Assembly (NCBI RefSeq): GCF_011765625.1
Contig: NZ_CP050313.1
Span: 3,468,501-3,532,500 of the forward strand
DNA from: Shewanella aestuarii
Lineage (GTDB): Bacteria; Pseudomonadota; Gammaproteobacteria; Enterobacterales; Shewanellaceae
DNA: 64,000 nt
Direction: 5' to 3'
Shown: positions 28,767-40,125 of the stretch, piece by piece
Numbering within the stretch: the first letter of the stretch is position 1
Layout: each line of letters begins with the position of its first letter
The notes under the pieces: generated by a model
Seen by the model: the letters and a program-made list of their open reading frames with translations, nothing else
Told to the model about the DNA's origin: nothing
The model's database searches: none
Translations under genes and position numbers: made by a program

Positions 28767-29237
28767 ATGAATGTTGAATTTATAAACCCTTTTCTTGTAT
28801 CGCTGATTAATGTTGTCTCAACCATGGCAACAATGGATCTTAAACCGGGTAAACCACAGTTAAAAAACCACGATTTGGCTAAGGGTGATGTGTCAGGACT
28901 TATTGGTATGGTGGGCCCAAAAACCAAAGGATCATTATCGATTACCTTTGAAGAGCCGTTAATACTGGAAATCATGGATAGAATGTTAGGTGAAAAACAC
29001 ACTACCATTAATGAAGAGGTGACAGATTTAGTCGGTGAAATCACCAATATGGTCACAGGTGGTGCCAAAAATCTACTCAGTGAAAAGGGCTATGAGTTCG
29101 ATATGGCTACCCCTGCTGTTGTATCGGGTAAAAATCACACCATATCGCATAAATCGAAAGGTAAAAAAATCTTAATGCCATTTAGCCATGAGTGCGGTCA
29201 TGCCTATATTGAAATCTGTTTTGAAGATGTGCATTAA
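28767..29237 (+). CDS. cheX: CheX-like chemotaxis phosphatase
   Basis: 156 residues, the CheC/CheX/FliY fold as a stand-alone protein. The catalytic E-x-x-N signature appears in VGEITNMVTGGAKN. The start MNVEFINPFLVSLINVVSTMA and the segment GLIGMVGPKTKGSLSITFEE are typical of CheX, which dephosphorylates CheY-P. An AAAGGA ribosome site lies 11 bases before the ATG at 28767 and only two before an ATG at 28758, so the start is uncertain by three residues. No other chemotaxis operon gene is adjacent. Confidence 0.8.
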   Translation: MNVEFINPFLVSLINVVSTMATMDLKPGKPQLKNHDLAKGDVSGLIGMVGPKTKGSLSITFEEPLILEIMDRMLGEKHTTINEEVTDLVGEITNMVTGGAKNLLSEKGYEFDMATPAVVSGKNHTISHKSKGKKILMPFSHECGHAYIEICFEDVH

Positions 29238-29242
29238 TTAAG

Positions 29243-30540
29243 TTAAAAGGTTTGGTTAACCATCACCCAAAATTGGCTTTGCTCAGAACCTTTAGCAAAA
29301 TCTGCTCTTACTACCATTTGTTCGATTTCAAAACGAACACCTGCACCAACAGTAAATAGCATATCTTGGTGTAATGATTGTAAATTAAACTCGTCGCTAA
29401 CTTGCCCAGCCTCTGCAAATACAGTCCATTGCCACCAAGGCACTTGGTATAAGTTGAACAATGGCCAATCTTGTAATGGCTGCCATTTAGGCTTAACCCG
29501 ATATTCGAGGGCGTAGTTAATTGCGCTGCGCCCAGTATATTCTTTTGATGAGTACCCTCTAGAACGGTTAAAACCACCTAAGAAAACCCCTACAAACGAA
29601 GGCGGACGCTGATAATCTTTGGTACTACGGTCGTAGTCATTCCAAGTGGGCGTATCAGCAATAAATACATTGCTAGCAATAACTTGCTCATCAAATATTT
29701 TATTACTTCCTAAAGAAAAAAATGCACTTTGTTCAAATTCCCATTTAGACCAATTGGCAACGTCATCCACAGCAAAACCCTGAGTCCATTTAAAACTTGT
29801 TTGACCGCCCTTAGTGCTGTTATTGGCTGAATCTCGATTATCCCATTTGAGTAAGACGTCGGTTCCTATGGCGCGAGTCGGTAACGGCTGCATTACATCA
29901 AGTTCGCGAAAGTGCGAAAAAGGCGACAATTCAATACTTGTAACGCCTGATTTTAAGGGGTTCCAGCTAGAAACGGGACGTTTTTGATATAAATAATCCA
30001 CGTCACCATTTTTACCATCTGCAATGGGAAGGACATACTTCACATGCAGGCGGGTAAAGCCTTCATCCCCTCAGCTATTACACGGGTTGGGGCAACTACT
30101 TGAGTCTCACCCTGATTCAAAAAATAAATGCCTTGAGTGTAATGACCACGATAGGTTTCAGCGGAAAATAACCAGCGGTCGAATGAAGGGATTTGATAAT
30201 TAAACAGCCCTAAATAGCCAATCCAACTGTGATTGTCACTATATAGGCCAATGCCTAATGCAACTGCTTGCTTTTGCCCTGCATGTTTGACGACACCCGC
30301 ACCACCTCCAGTTAACCCAAGAGTTTCTGTTGAGAATATAAAAGGTACCGCAACAAACTCTGCTTTATCCTTTGACTCATTCGCATTTTGTTGGCTATCT
30401 GTGGTATCGAGCACCTTTTGATCTTGCGACAAGCTCTCACCTTGCTGAGCATTCGCAATAAGGTTCGAGGCTAACGTTTCTGCCCGACAGGGGAAAGCAA
30501 TGAGGCTAATTGATAATAATGCAAACATCAGGCGTAACAT
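29243..30540 (-). pseudogene. Outer-membrane surface-antigen-like barrel, split by a -1 frameshift
   Basis: The N-terminal frame (30540-30040) has a signal peptide ending CRA before ETLASN and ends early after GMKALPACM. The C-terminal frame (to 29243) starts within it. Adding one G in the run at 30067-30070 restores IAEGDEGFTRLHVKYVLP and a 432-residue protein. C-terminal strands (GVGVFLGGFNRSRGYSSKEYTG-like and GAGVRFEIEQMVVRADFA) and the final Phe fit a BamA/TamA C-terminal barrel without POTRA domains, similar in plan to the protein at 14367. It is on the opposite strand from cheX, ending six bases past the cheX stop. Confidence 0.75.
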
Positions 30541-30553
30541 TTTTTAAAAACCT

Positions 30554-31645
30554 CTAAGGTAACAGTTCAACTGTGACACGTGGAGTTAACTTGGTGACTA
30601 GCTCATAAGCGATGGTACCAATGTGCTCAGCAACTTCCTCAACTGCTAAAGCCTGCCCCCATAACTGTACGCTATCACCTACTTTATCAGTGGCATTAAT
30701 GCCCAAATCAACAGTTAACATATCCATCGATACGCGACCAACAATCGGCACCCGGCGTCCATTTAGCCATACAGGTGTGCCTTCTGGTGCATTTCGAGGG
30801 TAGCCATCTCCATAGCCAATCGCAACCACACCTAATAAAGTATCTTGTTTTGCTTGCCAATAAGCACCATACCCCACGCTATCACCGGCCTTATGGGCGC
30901 GCACCGCAATCAAATTGGAGACAAGCTCCATGGCGGGTATGAGTTGATGATTAGTGCCTTTATCGCCCACCACTGGCGAGACACCATAAAGAGCAATACC
31001 GGGGCGGATCCAATCAGCTTGGCTTTGAGGCCAAAACAAGGTACCTGCCGAGTTAGCTAAAGTGCGCTCACCACCTAAATTTACCGTTAGGGCTTCAAAA
31101 GCATTAATTTGGGTTTGAGTTAAGTCATTATCTGGTTCATCTGCACAAGCAAAATGAGTCATTAAGTTGATAGGTTTGGCCACATACGGGCAAGCCATTA
31201 AACGTTGATAAATGCCAGAGAACTGCTCGATACTAAAACCAAGTCGATGCATACCAGAATCAATTTTAAGCCACACTTTTAATGGCTTTTTAAGGCTCGT
31301 TTGCTCAAGCATGTCTAATTGAGATTCATGATGGATCACTGTTTCAATATCATGTTCAACAATTAACGGTAAATCACTGGCTCTAAAAAAACCTTCCAGC
31401 AGCAATAAACGCCCAGTGATACCACCAGCACGTAACTCTAAAGCTTCCTCAAAACGCGCCAATCCAAAGCCATCTGCACCGCCTTGATAGTTAGCCACAC
31501 AATGAGCCACGTTGAGTAAACCATGGCCATAACCGTTAGCTTTAACCACCGCCATAACTTGGCTGTGAGGAGCTATTTGGCGCAATCTAGCAAGATTGTG
31601 CTGTAGGGCTTGACGACTAATTTCAGCGCGAGGGAAAGGTTTCAA
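30554..31645 (-). CDS. alr: Alanine racemase
   Basis: PLP enzyme interconverting L- and D-alanine for peptidoglycan. The PLP-lysine motif is [11 protein letters not shown] near the N-terminus, and the second catalytic Tyr is expected in VGYGAYW. The motifs [20 protein letters not shown] and [11 protein letters not shown] are present. Length 363 is normal. The start codon is TTG at 31643-31645, with AAGG seven bases upstream; no ATG or GTG fits, so this is a genuine non-standard start. It lies downstream of dnaB on the same strand, an arrangement shared with other gammaproteobacteria. Confidence 0.93.
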   Translation of the reverse strand: MKPFPRAEISRQALQHNLARLRQIAPHSQVMAVVKANGYGHGLLNVAHCVANYQGGADGFGLARFEEALELRAGGITGRLLLLEGFFRASDLPLIVEHDIETVIHHESQLDMLEQTSLKKPLKVWLKIDSGMHRLGFSIEQFSGIYQRLMACPYVAKPINLMTHFACADEPDNDLTQTQINAFEALTVNLGGERTLANSAGTLFWPQSQADWIRPGIALYGVSPVVGDKGTNHQLIPAMELVSNLIAVRAHKAGDSVGYGAYWQAKQDTLLGVVAIGYGDGYPRNAPEGTPVWLNGRRVPIVGRVSMDMLTVDLGINATDKVGDSVQLWGQALAVEEVAEHIGTIAYELVTKLTPRVTVELLP

Positions 31646-31749
31646 AAAATGGCCTTATAAAACAGATGATGGCCGCAAAGCTAAGCCATCATTATGGTCT
31701 TTATCTAAATATCAGTATCGTTTAAGTATAACTCAGGTTAACTCACGAT

Positions 31750-33159
31750 TTAGTCTTCTTCGAATTGAGGACCTGCATAATTATCAAACCGAGACCAATG
31801 GCCTTGGAAAGTGAGCCTCACACGCCCAATAGGGCCGTTACGCTGCTTACCTATGATAATTTCTGCAGTGCCTTTATCTTCAGAGTCATCATGATAAACC
31901 TCATCACGGTAAATAAACATGATCAAATCTGCATCCTGCTCGATAGAGCCTGATTCACGTAAGTCAGAGTTTACCGGGCGTTTATCAGAACGTTGCTCCA
32001 GCGATCGGTTAAGCTGCGATAATGCAATAACAGGGATCTCTAACTCTTTGGCTAACGCCTTAAGTGAGCGAGAAATCTCGGCAATTTCTAAGGTACGATT
32101 ATCTTTTAACGCTGGCACTTGCATTAATTGAAGGTAATCGATCATGATCATCGACAAACCGCCATATTCACGAGCAATACGGCGGGCACGACTACGGACT
32201 TCGGTTGGTGTTAAGCCCGAACTATCATCAATGTACATTTTGCCCTGCTCAAGCATAATGCCCATAGTAGATGACACCCTTGCCCAATCTTCATCATCTA
32301 GCTGACCAGTACGAATTTTAGTTTGATCTACCCGTCCAAGGGAGGCCAACATACGCATCATAATCTGTTCTGAAGGCATCTCAAGACTGAAAATAAGCAC
32401 CGGCTTTTCTTCGTTCATGGCTGCTTGTTCACACAAGTTCATCGCAAAGGTTGTTTTACCCATAGATGGACGGGCCGCCACAATAATTAAGTCGCCAGAT
32501 TGGAAACCTGCTGTCATACGATCAAGATCAGTAAAACCACTAGAAACCCCTGTCACACCGTTATGCGGGTTATTATAAAGCTGCTCAATTTTATCAACGG
32601 TTTTTTCAAGAATGGATTTAATGCCTTCAGGACCTTCACTTGAATTCGCTCTAGACTCAGCAATTTTGAACACTTTGCTTTCAGCTAAATCTAATAATTC
32701 ACTGGAATCACGTCCTTCAGGATTATAACCTGCATCGGCAATTTCATGGGCCACGCCAATCATGTCACGCACAACTGCACGTTCACGGACAATATCGGCA
32801 TAAGATAAAATGTTACCGGCACTTGGGGTATTTTTAGCTATTTCACCTAAGTAGGCAAAGCCGCCAGCGTCCTCTAACTGATTTTCAATCTCTAATTGCT
32901 CAGACACTGTAATCAAATCGATAGGTTGGCCATGCTCCATTAACCGCTGCATGGCGTTAAAAATCATCCGATGTGAGCGTGAATAGAAATCCTCAGCAAC
33001 CACGGCTTCAGCAACCCTATCCCATGCATCAGCATCTAGCATCAAGCCACCGAGCACAGACTGTTCCGCCTCAATTGAATGAGGCGGTAATTTTAATGCA
33101 TTGACTTCGACGTCTTTTTGTCGATTTCGAGCTTTAAATATGTTTGGTTGCTGTGCCAT
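31750..33159 (-). CDS. dnaB: Replicative DNA helicase DnaB
   Basis: Hexameric replication-fork helicase. The N-terminal domain begins LPPHSIEAEQSVLGGLMLD. The RecA-type core has Walker A ARPSMGKTTFAMN, FSLEMPSEQ, a Walker B around MIMIDYLQLM, and SQLNRSLEQR...DLRESGSIEQDADLI. Length is about 469 residues. The ATG at 33157-33159 follows GGGAG by about six bases and was preferred over one four codons earlier. It is divergent from the S46 peptidase gene and upstream of alr. Confidence 0.96.
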   Translation of the reverse strand: MAQQPNIFKARNRQKDVEVNALKLPPHSIEAEQSVLGGLMLDADAWDRVAEAVVAEDFYSRSHRMIFNAMQRLMEHGQPIDLITVSEQLEIENQLEDAGGFAYLGEIAKNTPSAGNILSYADIVRERAVVRDMIGVAHEIADAGYNPEGRDSSELLDLAESKVFKIAESRANSSEGPEGIKSILEKTVDKIEQLYNNPHNGVTGVSSGFTDLDRMTAGFQSGDLIIVAARPSMGKTTFAMNLCEQAAMNEEKPVLIFSLEMPSEQIMMRMLASLGRVDQTKIRTGQLDDEDWARVSSTMGIMLEQGKMYIDDSSGLTPTEVRSRARRIAREYGGLSMIMIDYLQLMQVPALKDNRTLEIAEISRSLKALAKELEIPVIALSQLNRSLEQRSDKRPVNSDLRESGSIEQDADLIMFIYRDEVYHDDSEDKGTAEIIIGKQRNGPIGRVRLTFQGHWSRFDNYAGPQFEED

Positions 33160-33286
33160 TAACACTCCCAAATTCCAACGACTTTAAAAAATATGGTATA
33201 ACACCGGGGTCAATTTTTCTGCCGCTATGTTAACCCAGCGGAGTTTTCAAAAATACGGAAAACAATAAATATATTAAGGAATAAAC

Positions 33287-35491
33287 ATGCGTATGACACT
33301 GATTGCAGCTCTGATGCTGTCATCTGGATTAGCCTATGCCGATGAAGGCCAATGGCAACCCTATCAAATGCCATCAATCGCTGACAAATTAACTGAGCGC
33401 GGTATACAAATTCCTGCAAAACAACTTGCGGATTTAAGCCAATATCCCATGAATGCTGTTGTTAGCTTGGGCTATTGTACCGCCAGTTTTGTCTCTCCCC
33501 AAGGGTTAGTTGTCACAAACCATCACTGTGCCTACCGTGGCATTCAATATAACAGCAAAAAAGAACATAATTATTTAGCCGACGGTTTTTTAGCATCCAA
33601 TATGGCGGATGAGCCATCTGCGGGACCAAATGAGCGTTTATACATCACTGAAAAAGTCACCGATGTCACCGCAGCAATTACCGCCAATTTAAGTGAAGAT
33701 CCACTTGAGCGATATGAGCAGATCCAAACCAACAAAAAAGCTCAAATTAAAGACTGCGAAGTGGATGACAACTATCGCTGCTCAGTCACCAGTTATCATC
33801 ATGGTTTAGAATATTATCTGATTAAACAGCTTATCATTCGAGATGTTCGCTTAGTTTATGCGCCACCAGAGAGTGTTGGCGGCTATGGTGGTGACATTGA
33901 TAACTATGAATACCCACGTCATTCTGGTGACTTTACCTTCTTGCGCGCCTATGTAGGGAAAGACGGAAAACCGGCAACCTATTCACCTGATAACGTTCCC
34001 TTTAAGCCAAAAAGCTATTTAAAAGTGAATGCTGATGGCGTTAAAGCCGGTGATGGTGTGTTTGTTGCGGGTTACCCCGGTTCAACAAGCCGTTACAACT
34101 TAACCAGTGAGCTTAAGTTTGCCAGTGATTGGCTCTATCCAACCTATGCTAAGCGTTATCAATTACAAATCGACACCATTAACCAAATGGGCGATGCAGA
34201 TAAAGAAGTCGCCATAAAATATGCCGGTACACTTGCCTCAATGGCAAACCGGATGAAAAAGCTGAATGGCTTGTTAGATGGTTTTAAAGCGACTGACATT
34301 ATTGGTATTAAACAAACCCGCGAAAACAATTTTTTAGCTTGGTTAAAAAAAGATAAGCAAGCTAACGCAAACTTGATTAAAAATTTAGAAGCAATATTGG
34401 CCGACGAACACACTCAAGTTCAAACCAATTACTTTTTTGAAAATGCTCAATCTAGCACCTTGTTATCTGCCGCTAAAAATCTATATCGTTTAGCAAAAGA
34501 AAAACAAAAACCAGATGCTGAACGAGAATCAGGCTACCAAGAACGTGACCTAAAAATGTTCAAGGCTAACCTAAAACGTATAGACAGCAGTTTCACTGTT
34601 GAAGTCGATAAAACCTTATGGCTACAAGATTTAGATGCTTATATTGCACAACCTTTAAAAGTTGAAACCTTCGACAACGCATTGAAAAATGCAACCGATC
34701 ATGATGACTTAATTGCCAAAATTGATGGTTTTTATGCGTTAACTGAACTTACAGATCAAGCCAAACGTTTGGCATGGATGGACAAAAGCGTGGCTGATTT
34801 TGAAAGCAGCAGCGATCCCTTCATTCGCTTAGCAGTTGATCTTTTTGAAACCAATCTAAAGCTTGAAAAAGCCACTAAAACCTTAGACGGCAAATTAACC
34901 CAAGCTCGTCCTGAATATATGAAAGCCATTATTGCTTATTACCAAGCGAACAATTGGCCGGTATATCCAGACGCCAACCGCACGCTGCGGATCACCTATG
35001 GTATGGTTGATGGTTATCAATCAAAAGATGCGTTATATAAGCAACCTTTTACCCGTTTAGAAGGCATTGCAGCTAAACATACCGGTGTAGAACCTTTTAA
35101 TGCACCTGAAAAACTGCTCAAAGCCATTGCCACCAAAGACTACGGCAAACATACCATAGCGTCTGTTTATAACGATCCGCAATCATGGTTATGTAAGTTA
35201 GTCTCTTGTGTTGAGCCTAAGAATGACTTCAATTCAGTGCCGGTTAACTTCTTATCCAGTGTTGATACCACGGGCGGTAATTCTGGGTCACCAGTATTTA
35301 ACGGCAAAGGCGAATTGGTAGGCTTAAACTTTGATTCAACCTACGAAGCCATTACCAAAGATTGGTTTTTTAACCCCACTATCACCCGTGCTGTGCATGT
35401 GGATATTCGCTATATCCTGTGGATGATGGACCAAGTTGATCACGCAGATAATTTAATTAAAGAGCTAAATTTAGTGCGTAATGATGATTAA
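33287..35491 (+). CDS. S46 family dipeptidyl peptidase (DPP7/DPP11-like)
   Basis: 734-residue periplasmic serine peptidase that removes dipeptides from oligopeptide N-termini. Signal peptide about residues 1-18, ending AYA before DEGQW. The chymotrypsin-fold triad is visible: His in VVTNHHCAYRGIQ, Asp in the GGDIDNYEYPRHSGDF block, and Ser in TTGGNSGSPVFNGKGELVGLNFD. A helical lid fills the middle. Acidic (DPP11) versus hydrophobic (DPP7) specificity cannot be set without the S1 residue alignment. The start was placed at ATG 33287, after a weak AAGGA. A terminator follows the stop. Confidence 0.9.
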   Translation: MRMTLIAALMLSSGLAYADEGQWQPYQMPSIADKLTERGIQIPAKQLADLSQYPMNAVVSLGYCTASFVSPQGLVVTNHHCAYRGIQYNSKKEHNYLADGFLASNMADEPSAGPNERLYITEKVTDVTAAITANLSEDPLERYEQIQTNKKAQIKDCEVDDNYRCSVTSYHHGLEYYLIKQLIIRDVRLVYAPPESVGGYGGDIDNYEYPRHSGDFTFLRAYVGKDGKPATYSPDNVPFKPKSYLKVNADGVKAGDGVFVAGYPGSTSRYNLTSELKFASDWLYPTYAKRYQLQIDTINQMGDADKEVAIKYAGTLASMANRMKKLNGLLDGFKATDIIGIKQTRENNFLAWLKKDKQANANLIKNLEAILADEHTQVQTNYFFENAQSSTLLSAAKNLYRLAKEKQKPDAERESGYQERDLKMFKANLKRIDSSFTVEVDKTLWLQDLDAYIAQPLKVETFDNALKNATDHDDLIAKIDGFYALTELTDQAKRLAWMDKSVADFESSSDPFIRLAVDLFETNLKLEKATKTLDGKLTQARPEYMKAIIAYYQANNWPVYPDANRTLRITYGMVDGYQSKDALYKQPFTRLEGIAAKHTGVEPFNAPEKLLKAIATKDYGKHTIASVYNDPQSWLCKLVSCVEPKNDFNSVPVNFLSSVDTTGGNSGSPVFNGKGELVGLNFDSTYEAITKDWFFNPTITRAVHVDIRYILWMMDQVDHADNLIKELNLVRNDD

Positions 35492-35512
35492 TAATTTGCT
35501 TTAATCGACCAC

Positions 35513-35541
35513 AAAAATGGCGCTCAATGAGCGCCATTTTT
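35513..35541 (+). terminator. Rho-independent terminator after the S46 peptidase gene
   Basis: 13-bp stem (AAAAATGGCGCTC and its complement) with loop AAT, then T-rich. It shares the core GCGCTCAATGAGCGC with the dusA terminator at 27168. Confidence 0.88.
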
Positions 35542-35608
35542 ATATTAAAGGCTTAAACATCATACCCTTAACAAATTGCAAAAACTGAATTGAATATCAG
35601 TTTAAAAA

Positions 35609-37228
35609 CTATAGTTTAAACTGTGAAGTGGCATTTTTTAGCTGCACCGCAAAATCATCTAAACCTTGCGAAATATTATGCACATCGGCCAAAATATTTA
35701 ACGAGCTTTCAAACGACTCGTTCATTTCAATCACATTGCCACCCACCTGCTCAGCCACCACAGATTGCTGATCCGTTGCTGATGCTATATGAGTGTTCAT
35801 ACTGTTAATACTGACAATTTTTGTTTGAATTGATTTCAACACATCGCCAGTATCTTTAGCATAGCGCTCATTATCTGATGACTTAGTAATGGCCGAGTCC
35901 ATAGTTGTTACAGAAGACACAGCCGCACTTTTAAGGCGTTCTAATACGCCTCGAATTTCTTTGGTTGCATCGGCAGTTTTCGACGCCAATGCTCTGACTT
36001 CATCAGCAACCACCGCAAAACCACGTCCTTGCTCACCTGCTCGAGCGGCTTCAATTGCCGCATTTAAAGCTAATAAATTTGTTTGTTCGGCAATAGAAGT
36101 AATCACGTTAAGAATAGAGCCTACACTTTCAGTATCTCGGGCTAGCTCATTAATTGATTTAGAAGCCAGTTCAATGCCCCTATTTAAATCTTGTGAAATA
36201 TCAATAGTGCGTTGCACTACCGCTAAGCCCTCAGTGGCTTCTCGCTCAGCCTCTTGTGCAGCTTGAGCGGCTTGCTGTGCACTAAGTGAAATATCGTTCA
36301 CAGAGTGACGCATTTCTTCCATTGAAACTTGTACAATTCGCGCATCTTGGCTTTGCTGTTGAGTAGCTTGAGTAGCCAAAGACATCTTTTCTTTTAAAGA
36401 TTTAGCACTCGATAATAAGGGATTAGTGACATTAACAACCCCCTGAATTGATTCGGCAAGTAAGTGTAAAAAACGGTTGAAGTTACTTGAAACCTGGCCT
36501 AATTCATCGGTTCCTGCCACCTTAAGCTGATGACGTAAATCCCCTTTACCGTCAGCAAGTTCACCTAAGGAATTAGCGACATCACCTGCTGAGCTACTAA
36601 TTGAACGCGCAATCGCAATTGTGGCAACAATCATAAGTAGTAATAACGCGATACCTATCCCAACAGAAAGATAAAGGCTTTGTTCTGAGCGATCGCTCGC
36701 TTCTGCAACGGTTGAAGAAAACTCATCAACCTTATCGGCTTTATATTGAGAAATACCGGCTGTTAGGCGCTCAAAAACTTGCGATTTTTTCTGGCTAATT
36801 TGGCCAACCTGACTCATATCAATGCTGCCATCAAGCATGCTTGAAGCAAGATCAGAGGTCATCGAGTTGTATTCTTTCAAGCCACGAGACAGCTCAGATA
36901 AGGACTGAGATTGGTTTGCATCAATACTGATTAGTTTTGCGAGGTTATTATCAAGTGATTGATACACCTTAGACGCATTTTCTAATAAATCTTCATCAGC
37001 AAAAGATACCGCCTGAGTATATAACTCATCAAGACGTTGAATAAAAATCACATTTTGATTAGCAAGCTCAACACGTTCAGTGACTTTATGTTGCATAAAA
37101 TCCAAGGTGTCACGATTCTTGTTCATCGCAACAATGCTAATGGCTAAGTTCACTGCAAAAATCACTACGGATAACACAAAGATTAAGCCAACTTTTTTAA
37201 AAATCGGCATGTTATTAAACCAATTCAT
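35609..37228 (-). CDS. Methyl-accepting chemotaxis protein
   Basis: 539-residue chemoreceptor. Transmembrane helices are at about residues 12-31 and 188-208, with a helical periplasmic ligand domain between them. A HAMP follows (about 210-260). The signalling hairpin is [37 protein letters not shown] (about 390-425). Two helical methylation bundles flank it. No C-terminal CheR/CheB pentapeptide is visible. The periplasmic domain is all-helical (a four-helix-bundle type), and the ligand is unknown. GGGGGCGAAG precedes the start ATG. Confidence 0.9.
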   Translation of the reverse strand: MNWFNNMPIFKKVGLIFVLSVVIFAVNLAISIVAMNKNRDTLDFMQHKVTERVELANQNVIFIQRLDELYTQAVSFADEDLLENASKVYQSLDNNLAKLISIDANQSQSLSELSRGLKEYNSMTSDLASSMLDGSIDMSQVGQISQKKSQVFERLTAGISQYKADKVDEFSSTVAEASDRSEQSLYLSVGIGIALLLLMIVATIAIARSISSSAGDVANSLGELADGKGDLRHQLKVAGTDELGQVSSNFNRFLHLLAESIQGVVNVTNPLLSSAKSLKEKMSLATQATQQQSQDARIVQVSMEEMRHSVNDISLSAQQAAQAAQEAEREATEGLAVVQRTIDISQDLNRGIELASKSINELARDTESVGSILNVITSIAEQTNLLALNAAIEAARAGEQGRGFAVVADEVRALASKTADATKEIRGVLERLKSAAVSSVTTMDSAITKSSDNERYAKDTGDVLKSIQTKIVSINSMNTHIASATDQQSVVAEQVGGNVIEMNESFESSLNILADVHNISQGLDDFAVQLKNATSQFKL

Positions 37229-37677
37229 ACTTCGCCCCCAAGCGATATTTGTCTACACACAATAGAAATTGTTATTTTTCTAACATACAGCCTGAACTCG
37301 ATCCCTGAGGTATCACCTTCATTCTGCACAATCTCACTAAACAGTTAACGTAGATAAGATTCCAGACTAAAAAGCATGCTTAGGTCAACTATAGATAATT
37401 TCTAGTATTATTGTGCAAATAGTTTCAAGGTAAATGCTAATTAACACTTTATCGACTGTTGCTATATAAACTTAACCTATAAATATCGATATTTTAATAA
37501 GTTATAGAACAAAATAGTGCTCATTGGTAACCATATTAATAGCCCACCTAGAATTTTATACCGCTAACGCTGAACGGGTCATGTTGAACACTAAAAACAA
37601 AAACACACCAAACTCAAACAGTTTGGTGTGTTGATGTTTAACAGCGAATTGGTTAAAGCTTATTCCGTTATAAAGAA
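37229..37677. other. 449-bp spacer between the chemoreceptor and ahpF
   Basis: AT-rich. It contains the ahpF terminator at 37603-37631 and presumably the chemoreceptor promoter. No gene is recognisable. Confidence 0.4.
37603..37631 (-). terminator. Rho-independent terminator after ahpF
   Basis: 12-bp stem (ACACACCAAACT and its complement) with loop CAAAC. On the minus strand it is followed by TTTTTGTTTTT. It is 47 bases past the ahpF stop. Confidence 0.9.
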
Positions 37678-39243
37678 TTAGGCTGCCTGTTCGCCTTGCT
37701 CATCAGAATGACGAATTAAGTAATCAAAAGCGCCAAGTGATGCGGTTGCACCACTGCCCATTGCGATAATAATCTGCTTATAAGGCGTATTTGTCACGTC
37801 ACCTGCGGCGAAAACACCTGGGATTGAAGTTTGCCCACGCTCATCGACAATAATTTCACCCCGTGGGGTTAACTCAACCACACCTTTTAGCCACTCGGTA
37901 TTAGGCACTAAACCAATTTGTACGAAAATACCCGCTAATTCAACTTGATGACTGTCACCTGTCTGACGATTGGTGTAAGTTAAACCGGTAACTCGTTGAC
38001 CATCACCAGTAACCTGAGTGGTTTGAGCTTGGGTAATAATCGTGATGTTACCCATTGATTTGGCTTTGCGCTGTAACACCTCATCGGCACGCAATTTACT
38101 ATCAAATTCAAGTACGGTGACATGTTCAACAATACCCGCTAAATCAATAGCTGCCTCAATGCCTGAGTTCCCCCCACCAATAACGGCAACGCGTTTACCT
38201 TTAAATAATGGACCGTCACAATGCGGACAATATGCCACACCTTTTCCACGGTATTCTTTTTCACCCGGCACGTTCATTTCACGCCAGCGAGCACCTGTTG
38301 CTAACAGTACAGTTTTGCCTTGTAATTTGGCACCATTCTCAAGCTCTAAATCAAACAATCTATTGGCCGTAAGCTTTACTGCACGCTGGTTATCCATCAC
38401 ATCAACATCATAATCATGGACATGGTTTTCTAGGTTAGCAACTAACTTAGGGCCTTCTGTTTTTGACACAGAAATAAAGTTTTCAATGCCAACGGTTTCT
38501 GCAACTTGGCCACCAAATTTATCAGCAACAATGCCCGTGTTTAATCCTTTCCGAGCGGCGTAAATCGCTGCTGAAGCTCCGGCTGGACCGCCACCTACAA
38601 CTAGCACATCAAATACTGATTTCGCGTTTAATTGCTCAGCTTTTCGACTAGCCGAGTTTTTATCTAATTTATTTAAAATTTCAGCAACGCTAATAGCACC
38701 CACTGAGAATGGCTCACCGTTCAAATAGACAGATGGCACCGACATAATATTGCGACTTTCAACTTCTTGTTGAAATAACGCACCATCAATCATGACATTG
38801 GTAATATTTGGATTAATTGCCGCCATCATGTTTAAAGCTTGAATAACTTCAGGACAGGTTTGGCAGCTCAGCGATACATAGGTCTCAAAATGATATTCAC
38901 CGGGTAAATCGCGAATTTGCTCAATCACATCATCCGCTAACTTAATTGGGTGGCCACCACTGTGTAACAGCGCCAATACTAAAGAAGTAAATTCATGCCC
39001 CATTGGCAAACCAGCAAAGGTAATGTTAGTGCCTAATTGTGGGTTGATAACCCGTAAACTCGGCGTGCGTTTATCTTGCTTTTCACTGCTGGTTACTAAG
39101 GATGAACAGTCAACAATATCTTGGGTTAAACTTTTAATTTCATTCGATTTTTTAGAGTCATCTGCAGACACCACAAGTTCAACTGGGTGTTTTAAGTTCT
39201 GCAAATAGGTCTTCAGTTGATTTTTGACATTGGCATCTAACAT
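37678..39243 (-). CDS. ahpF: Alkyl hydroperoxide reductase subunit F
   Basis: NADH-dependent flavoprotein that reduces AhpC. The N-terminal tandem thioredoxin folds (about residues 1-200) include the CxxC of [12 protein letters not shown]. The FAD domain opens with [17 protein letters not shown]. The redox CxxC is CPHCDGP, the NAD site is [18 protein letters not shown], and the FAD-tail motif is [10 protein letters not shown]. Length 521 is normal. It sits 110 bases downstream of ahpC, same strand, so an ahpCF transcript is likely. Confidence 0.95.
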   Translation of the reverse strand: MLDANVKNQLKTYLQNLKHPVELVVSADDSKKSNEIKSLTQDIVDCSSLVTSSEKQDKRTPSLRVINPQLGTNITFAGLPMGHEFTSLVLALLHSGGHPIKLADDVIEQIRDLPGEYHFETYVSLSCQTCPEVIQALNMMAAINPNITNVMIDGALFQQEVESRNIMSVPSVYLNGEPFSVGAISVAEILNKLDKNSASRKAEQLNAKSVFDVLVVGGGPAGASAAIYAARKGLNTGIVADKFGGQVAETVGIENFISVSKTEGPKLVANLENHVHDYDVDVMDNQRAVKLTANRLFDLELENGAKLQGKTVLLATGARWREMNVPGEKEYRGKGVAYCPHCDGPLFKGKRVAVIGGGNSGIEAAIDLAGIVEHVTVLEFDSKLRADEVLQRKAKSMGNITIITQAQTTQVTGDGQRVTGLTYTNRQTGDSHQVELAGIFVQIGLVPNTEWLKGVVELTPRGEIIVDERGQTSIPGVFAAGDVTNTPYKQIIIAMGSGATASLGAFDYLIRHSDEQGEQAA

Positions 39244-39353
39244 AACAACTCCTAAGAATGCGTTTCAAATATAATAAAGGGAGTAAATGATTTTGGGTGC
39301 CGACGAACATCAGGGGAATGAACGTCGGCGAGAGATGATGAATCGAACCTAAA

Positions 39354-39923
39354 TTAGATTTTACCCACTAGGTCGATAGATGGCGCTAGTGTCTCTTCAC
39401 CTGGTTGCCATTTAGCTGGACAAACTTCACCATCGTGGCTAGCAACATACTGAGCAGCTTGAATTTTACGAACTAATTCAGATGCGCTACGACCAATTCC
39501 TAAGTCATGGATTTCAGCAACTTTAATTTGACCTTCTGGATTAACCACAAAGGTACCACGTAGCGCCAAACCATCTTCTTCAATCATTACACCAAAGTTA
39601 CGCGTGATAGTACCTGTTGGGTCGCCAATCATTGGATAGTTGATTTTGCTGATCGTATCAGAGCTTGCGTGCCATGCTTTGTGAGTAAAGTGTGTGTCAG
39701 TTGATACTGAGTAAACTTCTACCCCCATAGATTGTAACTTTTCATAATGGTCAGCCATGTCACCTAATTCTGTAGGACATACAAAGGTAAAGTCAGCTGG
39801 GTAGAAAAACACAACAGACCATTTGCCTAGTAAATCTTGCTCAGTAACGTCAACAAATGCGCCGTTATGAAATGCAGTGGCTTTGAATGGCTTGATTGTG
39901 CTGTTGATGATTGATTGTGTCAT
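39354..39923 (-). CDS. ahpC: Alkyl hydroperoxide reductase subunit C (typical 2-Cys peroxiredoxin)
   Basis: 189 residues. The peroxidatic Cys is in [16 protein letters not shown] (near residue 49) and the resolving Cys in [10 protein letters not shown] (near 168). It reduces H2O2 and organic peroxides in the cytosol and is recycled by AhpF. It is first in the ahpCF pair. OxyR-type regulation is expected for the family, and ATAG-containing sequence lies upstream, but the spacing did not give a convincing OxyR site. Confidence 0.96.
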   Translation of the reverse strand: MTQSIINSTIKPFKATAFHNGAFVDVTEQDLLGKWSVVFFYPADFTFVCPTELGDMADHYEKLQSMGVEVYSVSTDTHFTHKAWHASSDTISKINYPMIGDPTGTITRNFGVMIEEDGLALRGTFVVNPEGQIKVAEIHDLGIGRSASELVRKIQAAQYVASHDGEVCPAKWQPGEETLAPSIDLVGKI

Positions 39924-40125
39924 GATTAACTCCGTTGTGTTTACTAACTAAGTGATGAATGAATATGGCCTTTAAAATCTGTGCCGTCATTCGATGAAGC
40001 TAGAATACGCAACTAAAGTAATTATGTATAACGGATAAAAACTATTATCTTAATCGGTTTTTTGATTTAAACTATTTTAGTATCGATTTTAGCGTTTAGG
40101 CTAAATCGATAATCTACATAACAAT

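Noticed and set aside
40020-40080. Possible OxyR site upstream of ahpC
   Set aside because: Two ATAG sequences are present on the minus strand, but their spacing (about 30) and partners do not fit the OxyR pattern.
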